The position numbers were made by a program, and so were the translations under genes. From assembly GCA_030589225.1 (NCBI GenBank), contig JAUUWD010000080.1, positions 1 through 7,096 of the forward strand: a stretch of 7,096 nt of DNA, written 5' to 3'. This DNA is from Desulfobacteraceae bacterium (GTDB lineage: Bacteria; Desulfobacterota; DSM-4660; Desulfatiglandales; Desulfatiglandaceae). The notes below the pieces were generated by a model, which made no database searches, was not told the origin of the DNA, and worked only from the letters and a program-made list of their open reading frames with translations. Below are positions 1 to 5,926 of this stretch, one piece after another. Every line of letters starts with the position of its first letter. The stretch's first letter is position 1.

Positions 1-31
1 AAGAAAATACGAAATACTGAGTAACGTTTAT

Positions 32-141
32 GGGTTACGGTTACGATGCCCGTTTCGTTTTTCGGTAACGTCATTCGTCTTTTTATTTCTACGTTACCTT
101 AACCGTTACCGATACGGGCTTCGTTACCCTAACCGTTACCC
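32..141. repeat. Nested imperfect palindrome of GTTACC/GGTAAC units
   Basis: Three pairs of inverted arms are nested around one centre. The outer pair is GGGTTACGG (32-40) against CCGTTACCC (133-141), 8 of 9 matching. The middle pair is 44-57 against 110-123, 12 of 14 matching, with core GCCCGT/ACGGGC. The inner pair is GGTAACGT (64-71) against ACGTTACC (91-98), perfect, around a 19-nt loop. Further GTTACC-like hexamers fill the arms. A 12-bp piece (GGTAACGTCATT, 64-75) recurs exactly at 6272-6283, so this is probably one copy of a dispersed intergenic repeat rather than a simple terminator. It could also be a structured 5' region or a multi-site operator for the SDR gene downstream. Confidence 0.7.
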
Positions 142-159
142 AAATAAACCAGCAAAAAC

Positions 160-190
160 TTGACATAAATGTTAAGATCTTAGCTTATAT
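160..190 (+). promoter_or_regulatory. Possible sigma70-type promoter for the SDR gene
   Basis: A perfect TTGACA (160-165) is followed after 19 bp by TTATAT (185-190). The -35 is consensus, but the -10 is imperfect and the spacing is longer than ideal. Transcription from here would start near 197, leaving only about 6 nt before the first ATG at 203. Confidence 0.4.
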
Positions 191-202
191 AGACACCTAG
201 AG

Positions 203-1006
203 ATGGCCATGGGGAAAAACGGACGTTTGGATGGGAAGGTGGCAATTATCACAGGAGCCGCCAGTGGCATTGGTCGCGCAACTGCCGTGCTTTTTGCCAG
301 CGAAGGCGCCAAGCTGGTTCTGGCGGATATCAATGAGGATGGATTAAAAGAGAGCCTAGATCTCGTGAAAAAAGAGGGCGGGAACGCTATTATGAAAAAA
401 ACCGATGTGGCCGTAGAGAAAGAAGTCAAAGAACTTGTTGATCTGGCCCTCAAGACCCACTCTCGGGTGGATATCCTTTGCAACAATGCCGGGATTACCG
501 GAGACCTTGTGGATTTGGAAGAACAAGAGGCGGGTGACTGGCGCAGGGTTTTCGAGATCAATATCATGGGCGCTGTCTTCGGAACAAAGCACGTGGCAAA
601 ACACATGCAGGAGAGAAGATGTGGCGCTATCGTAAACACGGCCTCAGTAGCAGGAATTCGCTCTGGGGCCGGAGGGAATGCTTACAGTGCCAGCAAGGCA
701 GCGATCATCAACTTCACCCAGACCGCTGCCTGCGACCTGGGATGCTATAATGTCCGGGTCAATGCAGTCTGTCCTGGGCTGATCGAGACGGGAATGACAA
801 AGCCAGTTTTTGATTATGCCCGCGAGATAGGGAAATACGGGAAATTGGGCAGTCGCTGCGAACTGAGGCGCTATGGCAGACCGCAAGAAGTGGCCTATGC
901 CATTCTCTTTCTGGCCAGCGATGAAGCCAGCTACATCACCGGCCAGGCTCTTCCGGTAGACGGTGGCAATACAGCATCCCTCAACCTGCCTGGCATGAAG
1001 GTTTGA
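203..1006 (+). CDS. Short-chain dehydrogenase/reductase (SDR), classical type
   Basis: A 267-aa protein, the usual length for a classical cytoplasmic SDR. The Rossmann glycine motif TGAASGIG lies at residues 17-24, and Asp42 at the end of the second strand favours NAD(H) over NADP(H). NNAG is at 94-97, and the catalytic tetrad is Asn120, Ser148, Tyr161 and Lys165 (YSASK). A CPG motif follows at 190-192, and the C-terminus has the family ITGQ...VDGG signature. The substrate cannot be read from the sequence; a 3-hydroxyacyl-CoA or secondary-alcohol dehydrogenase role would suit the acyl-CoA genes nearby, but that is inference. The first ATG (203) lacks a clear Shine-Dalgarno; ATG 209 is the other possible start, and an in-frame TAA at 173 bars longer versions. 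The gene stands alone on its strand, convergent with the hydrolase remnant. Confidence 0.92.
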   Translation: MAMGKNGRLDGKVAIITGAASGIGRATAVLFASEGAKLVLADINEDGLKESLDLVKKEGGNAIMKKTDVAVEKEVKELVDLALKTHSRVDILCNNAGITGDLVDLEEQEAGDWRRVFEINIMGAVFGTKHVAKHMQERRCGAIVNTASVAGIRSGAGGNAYSASKAAIINFTQTAACDLGCYNVRVNAVCPGLIETGMTKPVFDYAREIGKYGKLGSRCELRRYGRPQEVAYAILFLASDEASYITGQALPVDGGNTASLNLPGMKV

Positions 1007-1038
1007 TTGTGCACACGTATTCAGGCAATAATTCCTGG

Positions 1039-1068
1039 GAAAAGACCTTCCTAGCAATAGGTCTCTTT
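1039..1068. terminator. Weak bidirectional terminator-like hairpin
   Basis: AGACCT (1043-1048) and AGGTCT (1059-1064) form a 6-bp stem with a 10-nt loop. On the minus strand it is followed by TTTT, on the plus strand by CTTT. It sits between two convergent genes, where a shared terminator would be expected, but the stem is short and the GC content modest. Nothing else was recognised in 1007-1182. Confidence 0.3.
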
Positions 1069-1182
1069 AGTGGAAGCTAACACATGAGATACTTGCCTTA
1101 AGAAGTGGGAAGTACACAGGTGGGGAACCTTAACTATTGACTGGGAAATGAAATCTCATTGACGGTCGTCAGGAGAATGTTT

Positions 1183-1623
1183 CTATACCGCGTGGCGTAC
1201 GATAGCATCGATCACCTGCGGCCACAAGGCCTTGGGCAAAGCGTGGCCCATACCTTTGACAATTACCAATTTTGCCCCGGGGATCGCATTGGCGGTATCA
1301 ATCCCACATTCCACAGGTACAAGAGGGTCGGCATCCCCATGAAGAACCATTGTTGGTACGGTGACAGACCTAAGCATCTCCTTCCTGCTTTCAGATGCGA
1401 TAATGGCAGCCAGCTGGCGTGCCACCCCGTCAGGGTTTAGACCGCGATCGTGCGACTGCTCGGCCCACTTTCTGACGCGGGCCTCATCAACCGGAAATTT
1501 GGGGCCACTGAGAACACGCCAGACGTGGACACAGCTTTCGATGTAATCTATCCGTTCTGTCGGCAGAGGCGTGAACAGGATGGAGAGTGCCTCCGGCTTT
1601 GGCGGTGGAAGTCCCGGGTCACC
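1183..1623 (-). pseudogene. Alpha/beta hydrolase, C-terminal half only (headless)
   Basis: The last ~146 residues match the lid and C-terminal part of a small alpha/beta hydrolase of the esterase/enol-lactonase type. The acid motif VLHGDADPLVP and the catalytic histidine motif GMGHALP are both present and well spaced. The N-terminal half, with the oxyanion loop and the GxSxG nucleophile, is absent; family members are usually near 280-300 aa. The open frame extends upstream only to a TTG at 1668, inside the 3' end of the activator gene, and those first 15 codons are merely the activator sequence read in another frame. Hydrolase-like sequence begins at the activator stop codon (1619-1621), which points to a deletion or recombination joint. 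It is probably inactive, although the retained half has no stop or frameshift, so decay may be recent. Confidence 0.78.
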
Positions 1624-2401
1624 GGCCGTTTTCTTCTCTGGCGAAGAGGGCCGCGCCGAGGGCCCCAATGATCTGAGGCTCCTTGGGCACCTTTATCAAA
1701 TGCCCGACATCTTTGGATAAAATTTTAACCACAGCCCGGTTTTTGGCCACTCCCCCGGTCATGACCAAACTATCGGCCACACCCACTCGCGTGACCAGGC
1801 CGGCCGTGCGGCGGGCAATGGCCCTGCTGACGGCCAGGCATATATCGGCTGGCGCCTTGCCCTGACTGATGAGGCTGACTACCTCACTTTCAGCAAAGAC
1901 AGTACAGGTGGATGAAATCGTCAGTTCTTCCTTCGACCCTAAGGCCAGATCGTCCATCTTGTCCAAGGGCACGTCGAGCGCACCGGCCATGACTTCCAAA
2001 AAACGCCCGGTGCCTGCAGCGCATTTATCGTTCATGGCAAAATTTATGACGCGCCCTTCCTTCCCCACCAGGATCGCCTTCGAGTCCTGCCCGCCAATGT
2101 CAATGATGGTTCCCACATGGGGGAAAAAATAAAATGCACCTTTGGCATGGCAAGCTATCTCTGTCTTTGAATCTTCAGCCTGTAGGACCCTAGCCCTTGA
2201 GTATCCAGTGGAAAACACCCTGGATACGTCCGCTTCAGCCAGGCCCGCCTGGCCCAGTGCCGTCCTAAAGGCATCAGTGCCGGCCTTTTGAGAATTATTG
2301 CCCGTGGGCAAAATGGCATAGGCTGCGATGTTCCGATCCTTGTCTATTAGCACCGCTTCAGCAGTGAGGGAGCCGACATCAATACCCGCGTAGTAGCTCA
2401 T
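1619..2401 (-). CDS. ATPase activator of 2-hydroxyacyl-CoA dehydratase / benzoyl-CoA reductase (BadF/BcrA/HgdC family)
   Basis: A 260-aa protein of the ASKHA-fold BadF/BadG/BcrA/BcrD family, which as a homodimer bridged by one [4Fe-4S] cluster hydrolyses ATP to drive an electron into the partner enzyme. Phosphate loop 1 is GIDVGSLT (6-13), loop 2 is IDIGGQDSK (100-108), and the adenosine-site motif TGGVAKN is at 215-221. The two cluster cysteines are Cys127 (NDKCAAGTG) and Cys166 (SSTCTVFAESE). The length matches the single-subunit HgdC/HadI/FldI activators and BcrD, not the longer BcrA. The start is ATG 2401, overlapping the upstream stop as ATGA, with GGAG at 2413-2410, eight bases upstream. 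It is the last intact gene of the operon. The family is certain; the physiological partner is inferred to be the two genes just upstream. Confidence 0.95.
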   Translation of the reverse strand: MSYYAGIDVGSLTAEAVLIDKDRNIAAYAILPTGNNSQKAGTDAFRTALGQAGLAEADVSRVFSTGYSRARVLQAEDSKTEIACHAKGAFYFFPHVGTIIDIGGQDSKAILVGKEGRVINFAMNDKCAAGTGRFLEVMAGALDVPLDKMDDLALGSKEELTISSTCTVFAESEVVSLISQGKAPADICLAVSRAIARRTAGLVTRVGVADSLVMTGGVAKNRAVVKILSKDVGHLIKVPKEPQIIGALGAALFAREENGR

Positions 2402-3603
2402 GACACAGGCTCCATGGATTCGATGAAGGCCTCAAGTCTGGTTTCGACCTGGGCATCGGAATAAACCCTGGGGTCGTTTTGGTCCGCTTCAATAATGACC
2501 CCCGGCTTGCCCGTGAGCTTGCTCACCTCCCCCTGCAGGCAATACATGCCTACGGAGTAAGGTTTGCAGGAGCGGTTTGAGTGCATGATAAAACCGGTGA
2601 GCGAAAAATCATCGATCAACTGGGAGAGGTATTTGATGCGATTTTCAAAACCCCAATTGATGTATACGTTCAGATAGGATGCGGCAAAAAGTTCATAGGG
2701 ATCGTTCATCTCGTTGGCTTGAAAATTACTCAGACCGCCCCAACTGTTAGCGTAGGTGGTAACCACGAGCGTACATTTTTTTTCCTCGAAAAACCTTTCA
2801 AGACGTCGCATCTTAAACCAGATCGGCAGGTTGTCCCACAAGACGCGGTATCTTTCTTCAGATATGGAGCCGATCTTCTTCTGGGCTCGCTCGGCCACCT
2901 CTTCATAAAGCAACTTATAATAATCTACGCATTCCCTGGTGCCGCGCAGGGTGACGATGGGCCCAAGATGGATAAAAGAGTCCAGACTATTGAAAGGAGA
3001 GGGAATGGTCTTACCGAGATAAAGTATCTTTTTCCAGTAATCGGCGGCCTCCCGACTAAGCGACAAAACTTTAGTCAACCGATCACGGTCAAAGGGCCGG
3101 CCGAGGAAGTTCCCCAGGAAACTCTCCAGGGCTATAAACTGCGTAACCGTATAATCAATCAGGTCCTTGGTCAGGCCGTTATGAAGAAAGGGGGTGTCGA
3201 CAATAAATAAGGGTACGTTGTAGTTCCGTGCCAACACCTCATACCATTTGATGACCGTCTTGCAGATATTGGTGGAGCAAAGAAGGAAGTGTGGTGGGGG
3301 CAGGCCTCCCGCCGGCCCGCCCTGGGTCATTGCTGCACCGAAATCGGTGCGGGCATAGGCACAAATATCCTGAGAAAAGCCAGCGGCCTCGGCCGCCTCC
3401 ATAAGCTCAATTGATTGATGGTTCGCCGCGCACATGGCTGCATAGTTCTCGGGATAAATGGGTATAATGTCCATGGCAAAAAGGAACTCTACCGGAGCAC
3501 CACTGGTTATCCAAGCGATCGGCTTTTCCTTGGTCGTCTTGGCCTCGATATAATAATTGGTCATGAGTTCTTTCATCTTCGAGAACGCTTTGAATTCCGT
3601 CAT
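2398..3603 (-). CDS. 2-hydroxyacyl-CoA dehydratase / benzoyl-CoA reductase family subunit (HGD-D, BcrB/HadB-like)
   Basis: A 401-aa HGD-D family protein. The N-terminal signature WITSGAPVEFLFAMDIIP runs from residue 31, followed by PENYAA (51-56). Candidate [4Fe-4S] ligands are Cys81 (DICAYARTDFG), Cys109 or Cys114 (LLCSTNICK) and Cys346 in HSNRSCKPYSVG, a motif typical of the BcrB/HadB branch. With the neighbouring 370-aa subunit it should form the heterodimer that receives electrons from the activator and either removes water from a 2-hydroxyacyl-CoA or reduces an aromatic or enoyl-CoA; sequence alone does not separate these. It is cytoplasmic, with no signal peptide. AGAGGGG lies seven bases before the ATG. 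The gene begins 4 nt after the upstream gene ends and overlaps the activator by 4 nt, so the three are surely co-translated. Confidence 0.93.
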   Translation of the reverse strand: MTEFKAFSKMKELMTNYYIEAKTTKEKPIAWITSGAPVEFLFAMDIIPIYPENYAAMCAANHQSIELMEAAEAAGFSQDICAYARTDFGAAMTQGGPAGGLPPPHFLLCSTNICKTVIKWYEVLARNYNVPLFIVDTPFLHNGLTKDLIDYTVTQFIALESFLGNFLGRPFDRDRLTKVLSLSREAADYWKKILYLGKTIPSPFNSLDSFIHLGPIVTLRGTRECVDYYKLLYEEVAERAQKKIGSISEERYRVLWDNLPIWFKMRRLERFFEEKKCTLVVTTYANSWGGLSNFQANEMNDPYELFAASYLNVYINWGFENRIKYLSQLIDDFSLTGFIMHSNRSCKPYSVGMYCLQGEVSKLTGKPGVIIEADQNDPRVYSDAQVETRLEAFIESMEPVS

Positions 3604-3607
3604 GTCT

Positions 3608-4720
3608 CTACCCCTCTGCTATTTCACAAAAGGCGCTGATTCTTGTCTTGACCGCGTCAAAGCTGGTCATTGAAAGCTCTACCTCGATGGAGGCTGCCAA
3701 AATATCCATTTCTTTGAGCCGGTTTATAAGCTGCGGCCTGTCAAAGGCGTCGGGCTCGCAGAATTTTGTATACCAGAATAAAACCCCATCGGCACCGGCC
3801 TTCTTTACCTTGTCCACGAGATAGGGATGGCGGTCATTGTCAGGGTTGTAAACGCAGCAACATGGGGCCGGATTAAAAAGGAATTCAGTGATCCCTTGCA
3901 CCAGATTCTCGACCTGGAGTTCCTCTTTGGAGACGGTCCGCCAACCGTTGGCAAAGTCGTCATCAACGATGTGAACCCCTAATTCATCAAAGATCTTGTA
4001 AATTTCAATCGGATCGAAAACCAGGCCGGAGAGAAGCAGCTTCAGGCCTTTACCCTCTGGTGCCGGGAACTTGTCCAGGCCCTCAAGCAGGTCCTCAAGC
4101 ATCTCGTTATAGAGGGCGGCGGGCAAAAAGAACCCGGCCTTGGTGGCTGTATAAAAATCATGGTTCTTCATTAAGCCCGGTTTTTCGCGCCGGATTTCGT
4201 AAAGCTTCCGCTGAAGGGCCCGGGTGCGGCCGTGCAGATGAGCGGCCTCGGCCAGTGAATCGGGCGTTATCCTTTGTCCGGTTATCTCCTCGAGCCCCTT
4301 AACCACGCTTCGAATAACGCTCTTAAGATAGGTACGTCGGGCCTCCACGGTTTGCGTGAAGGGGATGGAAAGCTCCACCGTGGGCTTTGGGAAAAGCCTC
4401 CGGTAGATTTCCCTCAAGTTTATCAACGTGTCACAAAGGGAGGTAAAGGCATAGGCCTTCACCATTTTCGCGCCCCCTATCAGCTCCAGCTCCAGCACTG
4501 ATCTCGCCACAGAGCAGCAGTAGGTCTGCAGGTGGGCGTCCGATTTTCCCAGGGGCAGATTATTGCCCCACAACTGCACCGGGTATCCACCGGCCGCATC
4601 GATCAATTCCATGGGGAAGTAGGCCGGCATCACCCCGATTACCGGACAGCCCAGTTCCTTCTCGTGTTTCAAAATGGTCTTTGAAACGTTGGATACGACC
4701 TCGTGAAAAGGTTTGAACAT
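3608..4720 (-). CDS. 2-hydroxyacyl-CoA dehydratase / benzoyl-CoA reductase family subunit (HGD-D, BcrC/HadC-like)
   Basis: A 370-aa second subunit of the same family. The signature PVIGVMPAYFPMELIDAAGG lies at residues 26-45. Cysteines probably used for the [4Fe-4S] cluster are Cys68/Cys69 (TYCCSVARS), Cys96 (TSLCDTL) and Cys321 (WYTKFCEPDAFDRPQL), and the C-terminal IEVELS (345-350) matches the conserved Glu-rich strand of BcrC-like proteins. Cys287-289 form an unusual CCC run. Size and pairing (370 + 401 aa with one ~260-aa activator) resemble the three-gene HgdABC/HadBCI layout more than four-gene BcrABCD reductases. The start ATG at 4720 has AGGAG (4733-4729) eight bases upstream. It is the first large gene of the operon; the start region overlaps the tail of a broken small ORF. 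Confidence 0.92.
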   Translation of the reverse strand: MFKPFHEVVSNVSKTILKHEKELGCPVIGVMPAYFPMELIDAAGGYPVQLWGNNLPLGKSDAHLQTYCCSVARSVLELELIGGAKMVKAYAFTSLCDTLINLREIYRRLFPKPTVELSIPFTQTVEARRTYLKSVIRSVVKGLEEITGQRITPDSLAEAAHLHGRTRALQRKLYEIRREKPGLMKNHDFYTATKAGFFLPAALYNEMLEDLLEGLDKFPAPEGKGLKLLLSGLVFDPIEIYKIFDELGVHIVDDDFANGWRTVSKEELQVENLVQGITEFLFNPAPCCCVYNPDNDRHPYLVDKVKKAGADGVLFWYTKFCEPDAFDRPQLINRLKEMDILAASIEVELSMTSFDAVKTRISAFCEIAEG

Positions 4721-4725
4721 GGCTT

Positions 4726-4914
4726 TTACTCCTGTCTGGTTTCAATCCAGGGATGGCCCTTTTTTACAATTTTGGCATCAATCTGTCCCGCCTCTCCCAG
4801 CCAGGCTCAGGGCACAGGGTATCTTATGATTTTATATGGTTCGGTTGTTATTAATCTGGGATCTCTATCTTTCTTTTTGGATACAAACTGTTGTTTCAAG
4901 GTGTTTGTTATCAT
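4726..4914 (-). pseudogene. Small ORF upstream of the dehydratase operon, interrupted by one TGA
   Basis: From ATG 4914 one frame reads 35 codons, then TGA (4809-4807), then 26 more codons to TAA (4728-4726). Both halves look protein-like: the first contains DPRLITTEPYKIIRYPVP, the second GQIDAKIVKKGHPWIE. The second half ends within the ribosome-binding site of the 370-aa subunit, as a translationally coupled upstream gene would. I do not recognise the family. Possible readings are a short gene killed by a nonsense mutation, the tail of a longer lost gene, a selenocysteine codon, or chance. The sequence after the TGA gives only a 4-bp GCCT/AGGC stem with no spacing, a poor fit to a bacterial SECIS element. 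No strong Shine-Dalgarno precedes the ATG. Confidence 0.35.
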
Positions 4915-5081
4915 TGCCTAATTGTCAACAAAAATACTGATAATAGCATATAATACATTAGCCAATATTGCAAAATGAAAACTGAGACTTGACTATTGAA
5001 ATCTAACAACATCCAACCCAGCTATTGTAGGTAAAATTATTATCATAGGAGTACATATTGCAAAAAAGACTCTATCCCATG
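4915..5081. other. AT-rich intergenic stretch, probable site of the operon promoter
   Basis: This AT-rich stretch contains no convincing gene. A minus-strand TTGACA lies at 4928-4923 but has no matching -10 box, and several TATTAT/TATATG-like hexamers lie around 4938-4956. The dehydratase operon promoter is probably here or a little upstream, but no site can be fixed. On the plus strand AGGAG (5047-5051) precedes a TTG that opens only 20 codons. Confidence 0.3.
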
Positions 5082-5157
5082 CTTAGTGCTTCGATTCGCA
5101 AATACTATAACGTATTCTAATGAGTATAATCTTTGCGATTGCTCACTCAGCACTTAG
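5082..5157. repeat. Long imperfect hairpin 1
   Basis: CTTAGTGCT (5082-5090) pairs with AGCACTTAG (5149-5157) with one mismatch. Inside it, TCGCAAA (5096-5102) pairs perfectly with TTTGCGA (5132-5138), and TACT (5103-5106) with AGTA (5123-5126) across a 5-nt bulge, leaving a 16-nt loop. The arms carry no poly-T tail, so this is not a simple terminator. It may be a mobile-element end, a REP-like unit or a structured RNA. Confidence 0.6.
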
Positions 5158-5202
5158 TCCCGAGTAAATAAATACGTCATCGAATTTATGAATCGAGGGA
5201 CT
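5156..5202. repeat. Imperfect hairpin 2, abutting hairpin 1
   Basis: AGTCCC (5156-5161) pairs with GGGACT (5197-5202), and ATAAAT (5168-5173) with ATTTAT (5184-5189) around a 10-nt loop. The outer arms share the word CTTAG with hairpin 1, which recurs at 5082, 5153 and 5201, so the two structures may be alternative or duplicated foldings of one element. Confidence 0.55.
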
Positions 5203-5322
5203 TAGTATCCTGCCCTCCCCCTTGATTGGCAAGCTCCGGGAAATATTTGTACCCAATTATTGTATTAAACAATAAGTACACAAACCGGCTTGTAGAGATT
5301 ATGGCAACCCTCATAATAGATT

Positions 5323-5653
5323 AGTCTGTGTCTGAAGAGTTGATCTGCGAATCGTTTTGTGAATCTTCCTCTGATTCAGCTTAATTCCTAAACCAGAATT
5401 ATGTCATTCTCAATACATGGTTGTTTTCTTACGGGGAGGTGGGTAAAGAGCCTTTTCCCAGATTTGGGGAGATGTTCTACGGTTATAGATCACCAAGCTA
5501 TGAATGGGGGTATCGCGTACCCTGCCACATCCTTAGTAAAGGGGATCCTTAATCCGGGATAATACGAACTCCATACGGGTTTCTATTTTTGACCATATGA
5601 GTTACTTTAAAGTCTGGAAAATTCAGCAGTTCTGTGATAGTATCCATTTGCAT
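5323..5653 (-). pseudogene. ISL3-type transposase, N-terminal remnant with frameshift and stops
   Basis: From ATG 5653 the minus strand reads 34 codons containing MDTITELLNFPDFKV and YGVRIIPD before a TAA (5551-5549). This fits the N-terminus of ISL3 transposases. Similarity resumes in another frame from about 5480 with VEHLPKSGKRLFTHLPVRKQ, matching the family DLPxxGKRVxLxLxVRR stretch beside the zinc-binding region, although the expected second cysteine is lost. After a TAG, and a TGA where the family usually has a tryptophan codon, it continues as IRGRFTKRFADQLFRHR (to about 5328). At least one frameshift and three stops show long inactivity. The DDE catalytic domain was not found. Family assignment rests on motif recall, not alignment. 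Confidence 0.62.
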
Positions 5654-5665
5654 TGAATTCCGCCT

Positions 5666-5692
5666 CCGGTAAGTTTCATCTACGTAAAAACC
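5666..5692 (-). repeat. Probable ISL3 terminal inverted repeat
   Basis: Read on the minus strand it begins GGTTTTTACGTAGATG and ends just before the transposase start region. A partially similar stretch, TTTTCCCAGATTTGGGG (5453-5469, plus strand), could be a second end from an internal deletion, but it overlaps transposase coding sequence and is therefore doubtful. Confidence 0.4.
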
Positions 5693-5895
5693 TTATCACA
5701 TACAGTTGGAATTCGATGCACTTTCTTACCTGCTGCTTCAAGACCCCAACCTTTTTTGGTGATACCATCACCGCCAAGGCAAGGATGGCAGAAAAGATTG
5801 GAGATAATAGATGGGTGCGGATGGCACTCATCTGGACAAATCAGCGGTGAGAAACCGTTGCAAAAGGGAAGGCTGTGGTTATACCACCGCCATAG
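5693..5895 (+). pseudogene. MaoC-like (hot-dog) enoyl-CoA hydratase, C-terminal fragment
   Basis: In one frame the sequence reads PTFFGDTITAKARMAEKI, then RWVRMALIWTNQR, a TGA (5848-5850), then ETVAKGKAVVIPPP and a TAG (5893-5895). This is the C-terminal beta-strand region of a MaoC-domain hydratase, whose family pattern at the break is TNQRGE; a single GGA-to-TGA change would account for the stop. The N-terminal part with the hydratase Asp/His motif is absent, and the fragment starts where the ISL3 end stops (5692). Codons 5693-5740 are poorly conserved. The fragment lies 31 nt before the SCP2 gene, suggesting that MaoC and SCP2 were once co-transcribed in a fatty-acid or steroid-like beta-oxidation cluster. 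Confidence 0.7.
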
Positions 5896-5910
5896 CAAGC
5901 TTAATTCAAA

Positions 5911-5919
5911 AAAGGAGGG
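5911..5919 (+). promoter_or_regulatory. Strong ribosome binding site deciding the SCP2 start
   Basis: AAAGGAGGG precedes two in-frame ATGs. From AGGAGG (5913-5918) the spacing is 8 nt to ATG 5927 but only 2 nt to ATG 5921, so 5927 is preferred. It also rules out the longer frame from 5756, whose extra residues come from the MaoC remnant read in another frame. Confidence 0.8.
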
Positions 5920-5926
5920 AATGAAA

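Larger units (their letters stand above)
5323..5692 (-). mobile_element. Decayed ISL3-family insertion sequence, left part
   Basis: A degenerate transposase N-terminus (5653 downward) is preceded, 39 nt upstream of its ATG, by GGTTTTTACGTAGATGAAAC (5692-5673), which looks like an ISL3-type terminal inverted repeat starting with GG and a T-run. The right end was not found; the opposite boundary is lost or too diverged, and transposase similarity fades below about 5323. The outer edge at 5692/5693 abuts MaoC-like sequence whose 5' part is missing, so the element probably landed in, or helped delete, that gene. Confidence 0.5.

Noticed and set aside
1..141. CRISPR array or telomere-like repeat at the left edge
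   Set aside because: The GTTACC units are irregular, in both orientations and without unique spacers; they form a palindrome instead.
2581..3210. Long plus-strand open frame (209 codons) opposite the 401-aa subunit gene
   Set aside because: It is antisense to a gene with clear family motifs, and its translation shows no recognisable domain and lacks gene-like context.
4807..4809. Selenocysteine codon in the small ORF upstream of the operon
   Set aside because: The following sequence has only a 4-bp stem directly at the TGA, unlike a bacterial SECIS; kept only as a possibility to test.
5058..5120. Twenty-codon TTG-started ORF behind AGGAG (5047-5051)
   Set aside because: It is too short, runs into hairpin 1 and has no recognisable similarity.
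5508..5522. GGGTA-TCGCG-TACCC palindrome
   Set aside because: It lies within the decayed transposase sequence; a 5-bp arm is easily incidental.
5653..5692. Start of a 65-codon plus-strand ORF including the MaoC fragment
   Set aside because: Its first codons lie in the probable IS inverted repeat and carry no MaoC similarity; the ATG is incidental.
5756..5926. Upstream extension of the SCP2 frame from ATG 5756
   Set aside because: The added residues derive from the MaoC remnant read in another frame; the strong Shine-Dalgarno at 5911-5919 places the start at 5927.
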